Shown here piece by piece: positions 7,707 through 14,803 of a stretch of 64,000 nucleotides of DNA (position 1 is its first letter; each line of letters starts with the position of its first letter). Origin of the DNA: an uncultured Streptococcus sp. (GTDB lineage Bacteria; Bacillota; Bacilli; Lactobacillales; Streptococcaceae). The DNA is taken from contig CAKQDX010000012.1 of assembly GCA_934229725.1 (NCBI GenBank), forward strand, positions 3,675 to 67,674, read 5' to 3'. Below the pieces are notes generated by a model. It had not been told where the DNA came from, did not search any database, and worked only from the letters and a program-made list of their open reading frames with translations. The position numbers and the translations under genes were made by a program.

Positions 7707-9974
7707 ATGAAATTTAATCAGTTTAGTTACATCCCAGTGAGTCCTGAAATGGCTTGTCAGGAACTCCGTTCTTTGGGCTTTGAAGTCTCTCTAAATGCCA
7801 GTGCCAAGGATAATTTTGAAGCCTTTGTTCGTAAGTCCTTCCTCTTCTTTGAAGACACCGACTTAGCTTTGAAAAATTGGATTGCTGATAGGGAAACTGA
7901 TCTCCTAACCTTTTTCCAATCAGACCGTCCTTTGACTGCTGATGTCTTTGGTTTAGTGGCCCTTCAACTGCTAGGATTTGTCCCTCATGTGGACTTTACC
8001 GACAGTGCTACTTTCCTGGAGAAAACGGCTTTCCCAATCACTTTTGATGGTAGTCTTAATAACCTTCATCAATTACTAGCGACACGCACACAGTCTGGCA
8101 ATACCTTAATTGATCAGTTGGTAGCCCAAGATTTAATCCCTGTAAGTAATAACTACGTCTTCTTTAATGGTAAGAGCTTGGCAACATTTGACACTAATCA
8201 GCTTCACCGTGAGGTGGTTTATGTCGAAACACCTGTAGATACTGATAAAGATGGGCAGTTAGACTTGGTCAAGGTGACTATCTTACGTCCTGATGTGGAT
8301 TTCCCAGTTCCAGCCATGATGACCGCAAGCCCTTATCAACAAGGGACTAATGAACCTGCTTCAGATAAGCTTACCCACAAGATGGAGGGAGACTTGCTCG
8401 TCAAACCAGCAGGTGAAATCTCCCTTAGCCAACCAGAAATTAAAGCTCCAGAGGCAGACCTAACGCCTATCAATCCTGTCACAAGGACACAGGAGCGTTT
8501 TGCTCACACAGATACCTACACGCTTAATGATTACATGTTAGCACGTGGCGTGGCTTCTATCTATGTATCGGGTGTCGGTACCTTCAATTCTGAAGGCTTC
8601 ATGACCTCTGGGGACTACCAGCAAGTTCTGGCCTATAAAGCTGTCATTGACTGGCTCAATGGTCGTGCACGCGCCTTTACTAGTCGTAGTAGACAGCATA
8701 CCATCACTGCCGATTGGGCTTCTGGTAAAGTGACTACTACTGGACTTTCATATCTAGGTACCATGTCCAACGCCCTTGCCACAACTGGCGTTGACGGTTT
8801 GGAAATGGTTATTGCTGAAGCGGGTATTTCTTCCTGGTACGACTACTATCGTGAAAATGGACTTCTCGTCAGTCCTGGAGGCTACCCTGGTGAGGATCTC
8901 GATACCTTGACTGAATTTACCTATTCTCGTGCCCTATTAGCTGGAGAATACCTCCGCCACCAAAAAGACTACGAGGCTTACCTCAAAGAGTTAAGCACGG
9001 CTATTGATCGTAAGCATGGTGATTATAGCCAGTTCTGGCATGACCGTAACTATGTGCAGTTCGCAGACCGTGTAAAGGCAACTGTTGTCTTTACACATGG
9101 TAGCCAAGACTGGAATGTCAAACCCATTAACGTCTATCAAATGTTCAATACTCTTCCTGACACTCTTGAAAAACACCTCTTCTTCCACAATGGTGCCCAC
9201 GTTTACATGAATGCTTGGCAGTCTATTGACTTCCGCGAAAGCATGAACGCCTTGATTTGTCAGAAACTCCTTGGTTTGGAGAATGGCTACACACTGCCTA
9301 CTGTTATCTGGCAAAACAACCAGTCTGAACAGACCTGGGAAGTCCTCGATAACTTTGGACACGATAATGGGAAAAACATTCAGCTTGGTGAGGCTGAAGC
9401 TAAGATTGCTAACCATTATGAAGAGGAAACCTTTGCCAAATACGGTAAGACTTATCAAAGCTTCAAGGATGACCTCTTTGCAGACAAAGCCAATGCCATT
9501 ACCTTGGACTTTGAACTGGACCAAGATATCCAGATTAATGGTCGTGTCCACCTAGAGCTCAAGGTTAAGTCTAGCATAAACCGTGGTCTCATTTCGGCCC
9601 AAGTTCTAGAAATGGGTGACAAGAAGTATCTCGCACCTATTCCCGCACTCAAACGTATGAATTTAGATAATGGCCGTCTCTTCAAGGAAGAAGCCTTACG
9701 TGAATTGCCATTCAAGCAGGCCAAATACCGTGTCATTACCAAAGGACACCTTAACCTGCAAAATCGCAAGAACCTCCTCAGCATTGAGGAGGTCACGCCA
9801 AATGAATGGATGACTATCGGTTTGGATTTGCAACCAACCATCTACAAACTCAATAAAGGTGACAAACTCCGACTTGTTCTCTATACCACAGACTTTGAAC
9901 ACACTATTCGTGATAATAGTGACTATGAAGTGACTGTGGACCTAAGCCAAAGTCAAATGACATTGCCTTACTAA
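7707..9974 (+). CDS. pepX: Xaa-Pro dipeptidyl-peptidase PepX
   Basis: A 755-residue cytoplasmic serine peptidase of family S15 that removes X-Pro dipeptides from peptide N-termini, important for using proline-rich casein or salivary peptides. Length matches lactic-acid-bacterial PepX (about 755-763). The nucleophile lies in TTGLSYLGTMS near residue 350; the acid is in HGSQDWNVKP and the histidine in NGAHVYM, giving the full triad. The C-terminal third is the beta-sandwich domain common to S15 enzymes. It is monocistronic with its own promoter and terminator, and divergent from glpF. Confidence 0.97.
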   Translation: MKFNQFSYIPVSPEMACQELRSLGFEVSLNASAKDNFEAFVRKSFLFFEDTDLALKNWIADRETDLLTFFQSDRPLTADVFGLVALQLLGFVPHVDFTDSATFLEKTAFPITFDGSLNNLHQLLATRTQSGNTLIDQLVAQDLIPVSNNYVFFNGKSLATFDTNQLHREVVYVETPVDTDKDGQLDLVKVTILRPDVDFPVPAMMTASPYQQGTNEPASDKLTHKMEGDLLVKPAGEISLSQPEIKAPEADLTPINPVTRTQERFAHTDTYTLNDYMLARGVASIYVSGVGTFNSEGFMTSGDYQQVLAYKAVIDWLNGRARAFTSRSRQHTITADWASGKVTTTGLSYLGTMSNALATTGVDGLEMVIAEAGISSWYDYYRENGLLVSPGGYPGEDLDTLTEFTYSRALLAGEYLRHQKDYEAYLKELSTAIDRKHGDYSQFWHDRNYVQFADRVKATVVFTHGSQDWNVKPINVYQMFNTLPDTLEKHLFFHNGAHVYMNAWQSIDFRESMNALICQKLLGLENGYTLPTVIWQNNQSEQTWEVLDNFGHDNGKNIQLGEAEAKIANHYEEETFAKYGKTYQSFKDDLFADKANAITLDFELDQDIQINGRVHLELKVKSSINRGLISAQVLEMGDKKYLAPIPALKRMNLDNGRLFKEEALRELPFKQAKYRVITKGHLNLQNRKNLLSIEEVTPNEWMTIGLDLQPTIYKLNKGDKLRLVLYTTDFEHTIRDNSDYEVTVDLSQSQMTLPY

Positions 9975-9980
9975 GCACCT

Positions 9981-10014
9981 AAAAACACGCCTTGAACCAT
10001 CAAGACGTGTTTTA
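9981..10014 (+). terminator. Terminator of pepX
   Basis: AAAACACG-CTTG pairs with CAAG-CGTGTTTT around a short loop, followed by TTTATT. Confidence 0.85.
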
Positions 10015-10106
10015 TTCTGATTACAATCGTGCCTATACTAAGCTAAAAAGTGTGCCATCTATTTGCTTGTCGTGGTTATTTAAAATAGGCCAGCTCTTTA
10101 ACCTGC

Positions 10107-10295
10107 TTATAAGCGTCTCCTATATTTATAAACCTCACAAAAGAATACCAGTAAGGCAATCCCCGTAAAAAACAAAAAGATGGGAAGTTTATTCATCATA
10201 TAAATATTCAGCATTAGCTCAACAATCAGGGCTGACGAAGATAGTTCCCTCAACTTTGAATACCAGATATTTAAGTAAATCGTCATTACCATCAC
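10107..10295 (-). pseudogene. Remnant of a bacteriocin-immunity-like membrane protein
   Basis: A 62-codon frame encoding two hydrophobic segments and a basic end (YKYRRRL). It follows directly, in a shifted frame, the tail of the truncated transposase at 10292-10750. That tail (LLYLRLRVVTFGLK) is homologous to the N-terminus of the immunity-type protein at 11157-11570 (LRYLRLIIVTLGLL). So this frame is probably the remaining part of another immunity-like gene whose 5' end was replaced by the IS fragment. It might still be translated by ATGA coupling to the transposase stop. The functional call is inferred from position and hydrophobicity. Confidence 0.5.
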
Positions 10296-10750
10296 TTCAA
10301 ACCAAAGGTAACAACCCTGAGTCGTAAATAAAGTAACGTTCCTGAAAGAAGTCGCTCTAGCTCTGTCATCTCTTCAGGTTTCTTCTTTGGCTTACGTCCC
10401 ATTTTAGGCGGTCTCCCTCTTGTTTTCTCAACAATAGTATACCCATTTTTCTTGTATTGTGCTATCCAATTGTTAAGCAAACCTTGATTTGAGAGGCCAT
10501 AGTCCAGAGAAACACTTTGTTGGGAACAACCTTTAAGCAGAACCTTATCAATCATTTCTCGTTTTAATTTAGGAGAATAGTAACTCTTCTTTCCCTTTTT
10601 GACGATGTTTATTCCATAACGGTCAATTAATTTCACCATGTACTTTAGACCAGAAACGTTCACCCCAAATTGATTTGAAAGTCGTTTAAAGCTTTTTCCT
10701 TGCTTTCTCAGTTCATATATTTGAACTTTATCTTCATAAGTCAATTTCAT
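10292..10750 (-). pseudogene. Truncated IS3-family transposase OrfA fused to immunity-gene sequence
   Basis: The first about 133 residues are an IS3-family OrfA with two helix-turn-helix segments (YEDKVQIYELRKQGKSFKRL, then SQQSVSLDYGLSNQGLLNNW) and the basic GRPPKMGRKPKKK tract. After EEMTELERL the normal coiled-coil is missing and the frame enters foreign sequence. At the nucleotide level this sequence aligns with the start of the membrane gene at 11157-11570 (both contain CGACTTC and TTATTTACGA). OrfB is absent, so the element cannot move by itself. The right end is at about 10805. It is a relic of an insertion followed by a deletion inside the bacteriocin island. Confidence 0.8.
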
Positions 10751-10758
10751 AATAAAAA

Positions 10759-10805
10759 CACCCCAAGTTAGATTTTTTCTGTCTAACTTTTGGGGTGCAG
10801 TTCAG
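10759..10805 (-). repeat. Terminal inverted-repeat end of the IS3-family relic
   Basis: CACCCCAAGTTAGA (10759-10772) and TCTAACTTTTGGGGTG (10782-10797) form the subterminal hairpin seen at the left end of this IS group. The element boundary is at about 10805, where sequence shared with 13318 onward resumes. Confidence 0.65.
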
Positions 10806-10864
10806 TTCGGGTAATAAGGGGGACTTTTATATTCTTATCAAATGAGAGTTGTCATTTCAAGTTC

Positions 10865-11044
10865 TTACATAATAGCACAGACAGGTAAGTATACCATCGG
10901 ATAGGCTTCGTCTCGTGGATGCCGAGGCAGTGGCACTAGGGTTCCTTTAAAAGGGTCACCCTCCTTGTTATTCACATTTGGCATACGACAGACAGCGCCA
11001 CCTTGAATAGCTTCAAGTTCTTTATATGTTAGTTCTATAAGCAT
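10865..11044 (-). CDS. Double-glycine two-cysteine peptide, copy 1
   Basis: A 59-residue peptide absent from any family I know. The leader is MLIELTYKELEAIQGG, a 16-residue double-glycine type. The 43-residue core starts AVCRMPNVNNKEGDP and ends EAYPMVYLPVCAIM, with exactly two cysteines. AAGGAGG precedes the ATG at ideal spacing. Copies at 13378-13557 and 14414-14602 keep the leader, the CxMPxxNNK block and the EAYPMVYLPxC block. It is the last gene of a module containing two bacteriocin peptides and a membrane immunity candidate. It may be a bacteriocin, a pheromone or a maturation helper. Export by a Blp/Com-type ABC transporter encoded elsewhere is inferred from the leader. Confidence 0.75.
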   Translation of the reverse strand: MLIELTYKELEAIQGGAVCRMPNVNNKEGDPFKGTLVPLPRHPRDEAYPMVYLPVCAIM

Positions 11045-11156
11045 TAGTTTACCTCCTTATGGTACGACAGAAGTGTATTGATATAAGGGCAGAATTTATT
11101 CCTCAAGGTGTCACTAGAGATACTAAGTTAACTCTAGGCCCCATTATTCCTGTAGA

Positions 11157-11570
11157 TTACTTTTCCTTTCTGATTATTTTTAACACTTTGGGAGTTATAT
11201 AAGCTAAGTAACAAATGTCAAGAAAAAGTAAAATAACCATATAGTTATTCCATTCTTCATCAGTACTGATACAAATACTGTAAATCGCGTATAAAATAAC
11301 ACCTAAATTAACCAGTCCTAGCACTGCATAAATCTGTTTAGGTGTAAAGTTTTGTTCCTCTACTGGACGAAGGCTCAGTTCTCGTTTAATAAGCAGTGGT
11401 AGATAAATCAGGAAAAGTAACGAAACCAGACCTAACGGCAACCAAAAAAGGAATGAATAACCATTAGAAAATAACTCAAGACAAATATTCCCACCTAGTA
11501 ATCCTAAAGTGACAATTATTAATCGTAAATAACGTAAAGTACTTGAACGAAGTCGGTTAAGATGCAACAT
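11157..11570 (-). CDS. Putative bacteriocin immunity membrane protein
   Basis: A 137-residue protein with four probable membrane helices (residues about 16-34, 40-62, 82-102, 107-125) and charged ends. It follows the two-peptide bacteriocin genes at 11620 and 11880 on the same strand, the usual place of immunity genes. The ATG at 11570 (MLHLNRLRS) follows GAGG; the longer frame begins at a TTG inside that signal. Part of its 5' end is duplicated at 10292-10350 in the IS-disrupted relic. Function is inferred from location and topology only. Confidence 0.6.
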   Translation of the reverse strand: MLHLNRLRSSTLRYLRLIIVTLGLLGGNICLELFSNGYSFLFWLPLGLVSLLFLIYLPLLIKRELSLRPVEEQNFTPKQIYAVLGLVNLGVILYAIYSICISTDEEWNNYMVILLFLDICYLAYITPKVLKIIRKEK

Positions 11571-11619
11571 TTCATTATACCTCAAAGTCAATCATACGTT
11601 TCTAGAATCACGGTAACTA

Positions 11620-11847
11620 TTAGTGAGTTCTAATAATCACCCATGTGCCCCCACAATATTGTGCACCTAATACTGCTCCACCAAGCGCTCCCGGTACAGC
11701 ACCAAAGGCACCTCCAATAATAGCACCTGCTGTGGCACATATTCCAAATGCATTCCCTACCTCACCTGCAGAAAGATTACCTCCTTCAATATTAGAAAGA
11801 GTTGTATCGTTCAAGTTCAAGAATTTTTCAAGTTCTTCAGTTTTCAT
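11620..11847 (-). CDS. Class II bacteriocin peptide (probable partner peptide)
   Basis: A 75-residue bacteriocin precursor. The leader ends in LSNIEGG (residues 17-23). The 52-residue core is glycine- and alanine-rich with several GxxxG helix-packing motifs (GGAFGAVPGALGG) and two cysteines. Its leader starts MKTEELEKFLN, unlike the MATQTIE leaders of the neighbouring peptides. AGGAG lies 7 bases before the ATG. With the peptide at 11880-12098, 32 bases upstream, it probably forms a two-peptide (class IIb) bacteriocin; the pairing is inferred from adjacency and composition. Confidence 0.8.
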   Translation of the reverse strand: MKTEELEKFLNLNDTTLSNIEGGNLSAGEVGNAFGICATAGAIIGGAFGAVPGALGGAVLGAQYCGGTWVIIRTH

Positions 11848-11879
11848 TATTTTTTCTCCTTAAATAAATTTAGCTTGCT

Positions 11880-12098
11880 CTAGTGTGGAAAGAAGGCTCC
11901 GACCACCGCTCCAATGCCAGCACAACCAACAACAGTATACGGTGTGAGAGCTCCAACGCCAGCACAATAGTAAACTCCTTCAGCAGCACCCCCAACAGAA
12001 CTTAAAAAGACATCTGCTGTTCTTTTCCCTCCTCCTTCAACACTAGCAAGTGTTTCAAGGTCGAGGGTGTTAAAGTTTTCAATTGTTTGAGTTGCCAT
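11880..12098 (-). CDS. Class II (Blp-type) bacteriocin peptide
   Basis: A 72-residue bacteriocin precursor with the island's standard double-glycine leader (MATQTIENFNTLDLETL, ending VEGG at residue 23) and a 49-residue core. The core has two cysteines (YYCAGVGAL and VVGCAGIGAVVG) and GxxxG spacing, the hallmark of pore-forming two-peptide bacteriocins. AGGAGGTAGTTGCC precedes the ATG. A BlpR-type direct-repeat pair lies 84 bases upstream at 12182-12214, so this gene probably heads the operon 11880-11620-11157-10865 and is induced by Blp pheromone signalling. No blpRH or blpC lies in the window. Confidence 0.85.
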   Translation of the reverse strand: MATQTIENFNTLDLETLASVEGGGKRTADVFLSSVGGAAEGVYYCAGVGALTPYTVVGCAGIGAVVGAFFPH

Positions 12099-12181
12099 GG
12101 CAACTACCTCCTAAAATTTTTATCGTGTGATCTCTCAATCACATCTTTAGTATAGCATTCAAGTGTCTCTATCAGAGCTAG

Positions 12182-12214
12182 CGTCCCAAAAAGTGGCTAT
12201 ACGTCCTGAATGGT
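12182..12214 (-). promoter_or_regulatory. BlpR-type direct-repeat box upstream of the 11880 operon
   Basis: On the minus strand ACCATTCAGGACG is followed, one helical turn on, by CACTTTTTGGGACG. This paired layout matches the LytTR-type response regulator sites known before blp genes. A -10-like TATACT follows before the gene. Confidence 0.7.
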
Positions 12215-12264
12215 CATTCATATACAAAATGAAAAAAATTGAGGGAGATACTCAATCTTTTTAC

Positions 12265-13194
12265 CTATTTAATATAATATCTCAGTGCTAACATGAGTGA
12301 AGCTAAGATTGCTAATACCCCCACAAAAGAGACAAGTGATTGCTCACCGTCATTTGTTTTAGGGAATTCTTTTGTGTCTGCTACTTTATCAGTCATTGGT
12401 GCCATTTGCCCTGTTTGAGCGTTCAGTTCCTTCTGAACCGTTGACATCGGCTGTGGTTGAACAGTTGGCAAAGATTTCTCTTTCGTACTCTCTTCGGTTA
12501 CTCGTGTAGGACGAACAGTTTTAGTTTGAGGTTCAGAGATGGTTGTTTGTTCCTGATTCAAAGTCATAAAACGTGGACTAGAGCTGGCTAAATGGTCATA
12601 AACTGTTTGAGCAGGTCCACCACCAACCCATCCTGATAATAGCTGACCATTTTCCAGATAAAGTAGTGTAGGTGTACCTGGAATACCAATCTCACCAAAC
12701 ACATAGTTTCGGTCAAAATCCTCACGATCTGTATCGTAATACTCTAAACGACCATCCATCAGTTGGTTCAAGACCTTCAACTCTGGTGAAAACTGACGAC
12801 AATAGTAGCAGGTTCCACGTCCAAAATAAATCGTATGTGCCTGACCATCCTCAGTGAAAGCATTACGCACATCATCTAAGCTTATCTTAGATAAATCAGC
12901 AACATTAGCGTCGTATTCCTCACGAGATACTGCTGGGATATCATTTGCAGTCTCCTCCTCAGACTCAGCCAAGGTTACTGATTCAGTCGCTGCTGGTGCC
13001 TCTTTATCTTCAGGAAGCGACTGCTCCTGACTATCTGATGGTTGTTCTACTGGAGTAGATTCGGTTGCTTCCACCTTTGGAGAATTATCAGCTCCCGTTT
13101 CTACCACCTCATCCGCTAAAGTAGTTCCTACCGATAGATTCAGTAACAAGGCTGAACTCATCAGCCATAGCGTTAATGTCCGTTTTTTCATCAT
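12265..13194 (-). CDS. Exported, wall-anchored thioredoxin-like protein (BlpG/PedC type)
   Basis: A 309-residue extracellular thiol-disulfide oxidoreductase candidate. Residues 1-28 are a signal peptide. Residues 30-90 are acidic and low complexity. The thioredoxin fold spans about 98-205 with the active site GTCYYCRQ (Cys129, Cys132) and the cis-proline in GTPTLLY (Pro175). Residues 215-275 form a Thr/Pro/Gln-rich stalk. The C-terminus has a sorting-like signal: FPKTN, a hydrophobic helix, then RYYIK, a variant of LPxTG. In S. thermophilus a related blp-locus protein is needed to activate thermophilin 9, presumably through disulfide formation. Nearly all bacteriocin-type peptides here carry two cysteines, fitting the same job. 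It has its own BlpR-type box. Confidence 0.85.
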   Translation of the reverse strand: MMKKRTLTLWLMSSALLLNLSVGTTLADEVVETGADNSPKVEATESTPVEQPSDSQEQSLPEDKEAPAATESVTLAESEEETANDIPAVSREEYDANVADLSKISLDDVRNAFTEDGQAHTIYFGRGTCYYCRQFSPELKVLNQLMDGRLEYYDTDREDFDRNYVFGEIGIPGTPTLLYLENGQLLSGWVGGGPAQTVYDHLASSSPRFMTLNQEQTTISEPQTKTVRPTRVTEESTKEKSLPTVQPQPMSTVQKELNAQTGQMAPMTDKVADTKEFPKTNDGEQSLVSFVGVLAILASLMLALRYYIK

Positions 13195-13251
13195 AAACTC
13201 CTTTCAATTACTTAGTCTAGTTTAGCAATTTACAACTCTCATAGAAGCTAA

Positions 13252-13284
13252 CGTCCCAAAAAGTGACTATACGTCCCGAATGGT
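13252..13284 (-). promoter_or_regulatory. BlpR-type direct-repeat box upstream of the thioredoxin-like gene
   Basis: Minus strand ACCATTCGGGACG, 10-bp spacing, CACTTTTTGGGACG, nearly identical to the boxes at 12182 and 14301. The box is 58 bases from the ATG at 13194. Confidence 0.7.
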
Positions 13285-13292
13285 AAGAATAT

Positions 13293-13335
13293 AAAAAATC
13301 CCACTATCACCAGAAGGTTCGGGTAATAAGGGGGA
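13293..13335 (-). terminator. Terminator of the module ending with peptide copy 2
   Basis: Minus strand TCCCCCTTATTACC pairs imperfectly with GGTGATAGTGGGA and runs into TTTTTTAT. The proximal half recurs at 10806-10830, where the distal half was lost to the IS3-family element. Confidence 0.65.
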
Positions 13336-13377
13336 CTTTTATATTCTTATCAAATAAGAGCCTTTAAATTAAAGTTC

Positions 13378-13557
13378 TTACATAATAGCACAGACAGGTA
13401 AATATACCATGGGATAGGCTTCACCGCTTCGATATCTAGTTGGTGATACCCAACCGTCTTTAAGGGGGTCACCCTCCTTGTTATTCACATTTGGCATAAG
13501 ACAAACAGCACCACCTTGAATTACTTCAAGGTCGTTATGAGTTAATTTTGTAAACAT
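13378..13557 (-). CDS. Double-glycine two-cysteine peptide, copy 2
   Basis: A 59-residue peptide paralogous to 10865-11044: leader MFTKLTHNDLEVIQGG, core beginning AVCLMPNVNNKEGDP and ending EAYPMVYLPVCAIM. The last 14 residues and the region after the first cysteine are identical to copy 1; the middle is divergent and resembles copy 3 (YRSGEAYPM). It lies 28 bases after the immunity candidate at 13586-13978, again as the last gene of a bacteriocin module and just before a terminator. Homology with copy 1 continues through about 60 bases of 3' flank, so the duplication included the terminator. Function unknown. Confidence 0.75.
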   Translation of the reverse strand: MFTKLTHNDLEVIQGGAVCLMPNVNNKEGDPLKDGWVSPTRYRSGEAYPMVYLPVCAIM

Positions 13558-13585
13558 TGCTTATACTCCTTATTTTGTCAATTAC

Positions 13586-13978
13586 TTACTTCTCTATATT
13601 ATGGTTGATATACTTGATGCCCAATAAAAATAGTACGAAACCCAATAATGAAAAAAAACCTACAAATATAGCGATAACTTTTTGATAATAGAAATCTGTT
13701 GTCAAAAAACGAAGGCAACTAAGTGTCAGTAACAAGAAACAAGCTAGGGAAGCTTTTAATTGATTTAACACAGTTGGTTCTTCTCTTCTTGTCATTATTT
13801 TTCGAATGAGCAATATATCAACCACAACCACTAAGAGGGCTGCTACGATGTAGACCAATTGGAATACGGATGATAAGTTATGAAGTAATTGACTAAAAAA
13901 AAGTACCAGTAAGGATATGCTAACTACTTGGGCAATGACAAATAGCACTATATCCCTTTTTGAAACTCTATGTGTCAT
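13586..13978 (-). CDS. Putative bacteriocin immunity membrane protein
   Basis: A 130-residue protein with four likely membrane helices (about 11-30, 38-58, 78-97, 102-121), a basic cytoplasmic loop (RKIMTRREEP) and a short basic tail. It starts at MTHRVSKRD (13978) behind AAGGAGAACAGC, 11 bases after the stop of the bacteriocin gene at 13990. The frame upstream of this ATG is only an overlap with the bacteriocin gene. Same architecture as the protein at 11157-11570 without obvious sequence identity. Immunity is inferred from position. Confidence 0.65.
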   Translation of the reverse strand: MTHRVSKRDIVLFVIAQVVSISLLVLFFSQLLHNLSSVFQLVYIVAALLVVVVDILLIRKIMTRREEPTVLNQLKASLACFLLLTLSCLRFLTTDFYYQKVIAIFVGFFSLLGFVLFLLGIKYINHNIEK

Positions 13979-13989
13979 TGCTGTTCTCC

Positions 13990-14229
13990 TTAACAGCCAA
14001 GTAAGGCTACTCCGCCTCCAATAGCTGCACCTACTGCACCAGTTCCAATTGCATACGGTCCAATGAAGAAAGCCGTTCCACCTGCAGCTGCAGAGAATCC
14101 TTCTGAAGCACCTACGGCGACAGAGGCCCCACACACTCCCCATCGTTCCCAATTGACTCGTCCTCCTTCAACACTAGCAAGTGTTTCAAGGTCGAGGGTG
14201 TTACAGCTTTCAATTGTTTGAGTTGCCAT
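13990..14229 (-). CDS. Class II (Blp-type) bacteriocin peptide
   Basis: A 79-residue precursor: leader MATQTIESCNTLDLETL, ending VEGG at residue 23, and a 56-residue core with WGVCGASVAVG near the start, GAVGAAIGGGVALLGC at the end, two cysteines near the termini of the core and multiple GxxxG motifs. The leader is unusual in having a cysteine (SCNTL) where the others have Phe-Asn. AAGGAGG lies before the ATG. A BlpR-type box at 14301-14333 drives it. It heads the module 13990-13586-13378. Whether it acts alone or pairs with another peptide is unknown. Confidence 0.85.
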   Translation of the reverse strand: MATQTIESCNTLDLETLASVEGGRVNWERWGVCGASVAVGASEGFSAAAGGTAFFIGPYAIGTGAVGAAIGGGVALLGC

Positions 14230-14300
14230 GACAAGACCTCCTTAAGTGATTTCTCAATCACATCCTTAGTATAGCACTCGGGGAGTTGTTTGGAAGCAAG

Positions 14301-14333
14301 CGTCCCAAAAAGTGGCTATATGTCCCGAACGGT
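14301..14333 (-). promoter_or_regulatory. BlpR-type direct-repeat box upstream of the 13990 module
   Basis: Minus strand ACCGTTCGGGACA, spacer, CACTTTTTGGGACG, followed about 25 bases later by a TATACT -10-like element before the bacteriocin gene at 13990. Confidence 0.7.
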
Positions 14334-14345
14334 AAAAAAATATAA

Positions 14346-14376
14346 AAGACCACTTTAAGATGATAAAGTGATCTTA
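14346..14376 (-). terminator. Terminator after peptide copy 3
   Basis: Minus strand AAGATCACTTTA pairs with TAAAGTGGTCTT around TCATCT, followed by TTATATTTTTTT. Confidence 0.8.
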
Positions 14377-14413
14377 ATAGTCATTATCGAATAAGAACCT
14401 TGATTTCAACTTC

Positions 14414-14602
14414 CTACATAAGAACACAGATAGGAAGATATACCATCGGATAGGCTTCGCCACTTCGATATCTAGGTGGCGATACCCTACCGTCTATAAA
14501 GGGGTCGTAGCTACCACCAGCTTTATTATTTGTTCTAGGCATAATACAAGATACTCCACCTTGGATGGTTTCAAGGTCGTTATATGTTAGTTCTGTAATC
14601 AT
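14414..14602 (-). CDS. Double-glycine two-cysteine peptide, copy 3
   Basis: A 62-residue member of the peptide family also found at 10865 and 13378. Leader MITELTYNDLETIQGG; core begins VSCIMPRTNNKAGG and ends EAYPMVYLPICVLM. It has three additional residues after the NNK block (SYD) and swaps the second half of the loop to DGRVSPPRYRSG. Two cysteines are kept. It is preceded by GGGGAG before the ATG, and followed by its own terminator. It closes the module headed by the bacteriocin at 14804-15046. Unknown function; strong conservation of the C-terminal 14 residues across three diverged copies suggests that segment is the active part. Confidence 0.75.
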   Translation of the reverse strand: MITELTYNDLETIQGGVSCIMPRTNNKAGGSYDPFIDGRVSPPRYRSGEAYPMVYLPICVLM

Positions 14603-14725
14603 TAGTTAACTCCCCATCTACATAAAAATAAACTATTTGTTCAAAGAAAATAACACTATCTTATAAACAAATTATTAAAAATTGTTATGAAAATACCCGT
14701 ATATGTTCAAGATGATTTTTTATGT

Positions 14726-14800
14726 TTATTTTTTATTGACCTTGTTGAAAAAGATATTACCTAACAAAGCAACAACAAAACCTATAATAAAATATACCAT
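14726..14800 (-). CDS. Very small membrane peptide, possible immunity peptide
   Basis: A 24-codon frame (MVYFIIGFVVALLGNIFF plus a basic tail NKVNKK) starting 3 bases after the stop codon of the bacteriocin gene at 14804. It is a single hydrophobic helix with a positively charged end, in the position where the other modules encode immunity proteins. The spacing fits re-initiation of translation, as no separate strong ribosome binding site is seen. It could also be a decayed end of a larger immunity gene. Confidence 0.4.
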   Translation of the reverse strand: MVYFIIGFVVALLGNIFFNKVNKK

Positions 14801-14803
14801 AGA

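Noticed and set aside
9455..9841. Long minus-strand frames inside pepX
   Set aside because: They mirror a well-conserved coding region, lack start signals and encode low-complexity basic peptides.
11645..11863. Plus-strand 72-codon frame opposite the bacteriocin gene at 11620
   Set aside because: It is a Pro/Ala-rich antisense shadow without a ribosome binding site; the minus-strand frame has a double-glycine leader and AGGAG.
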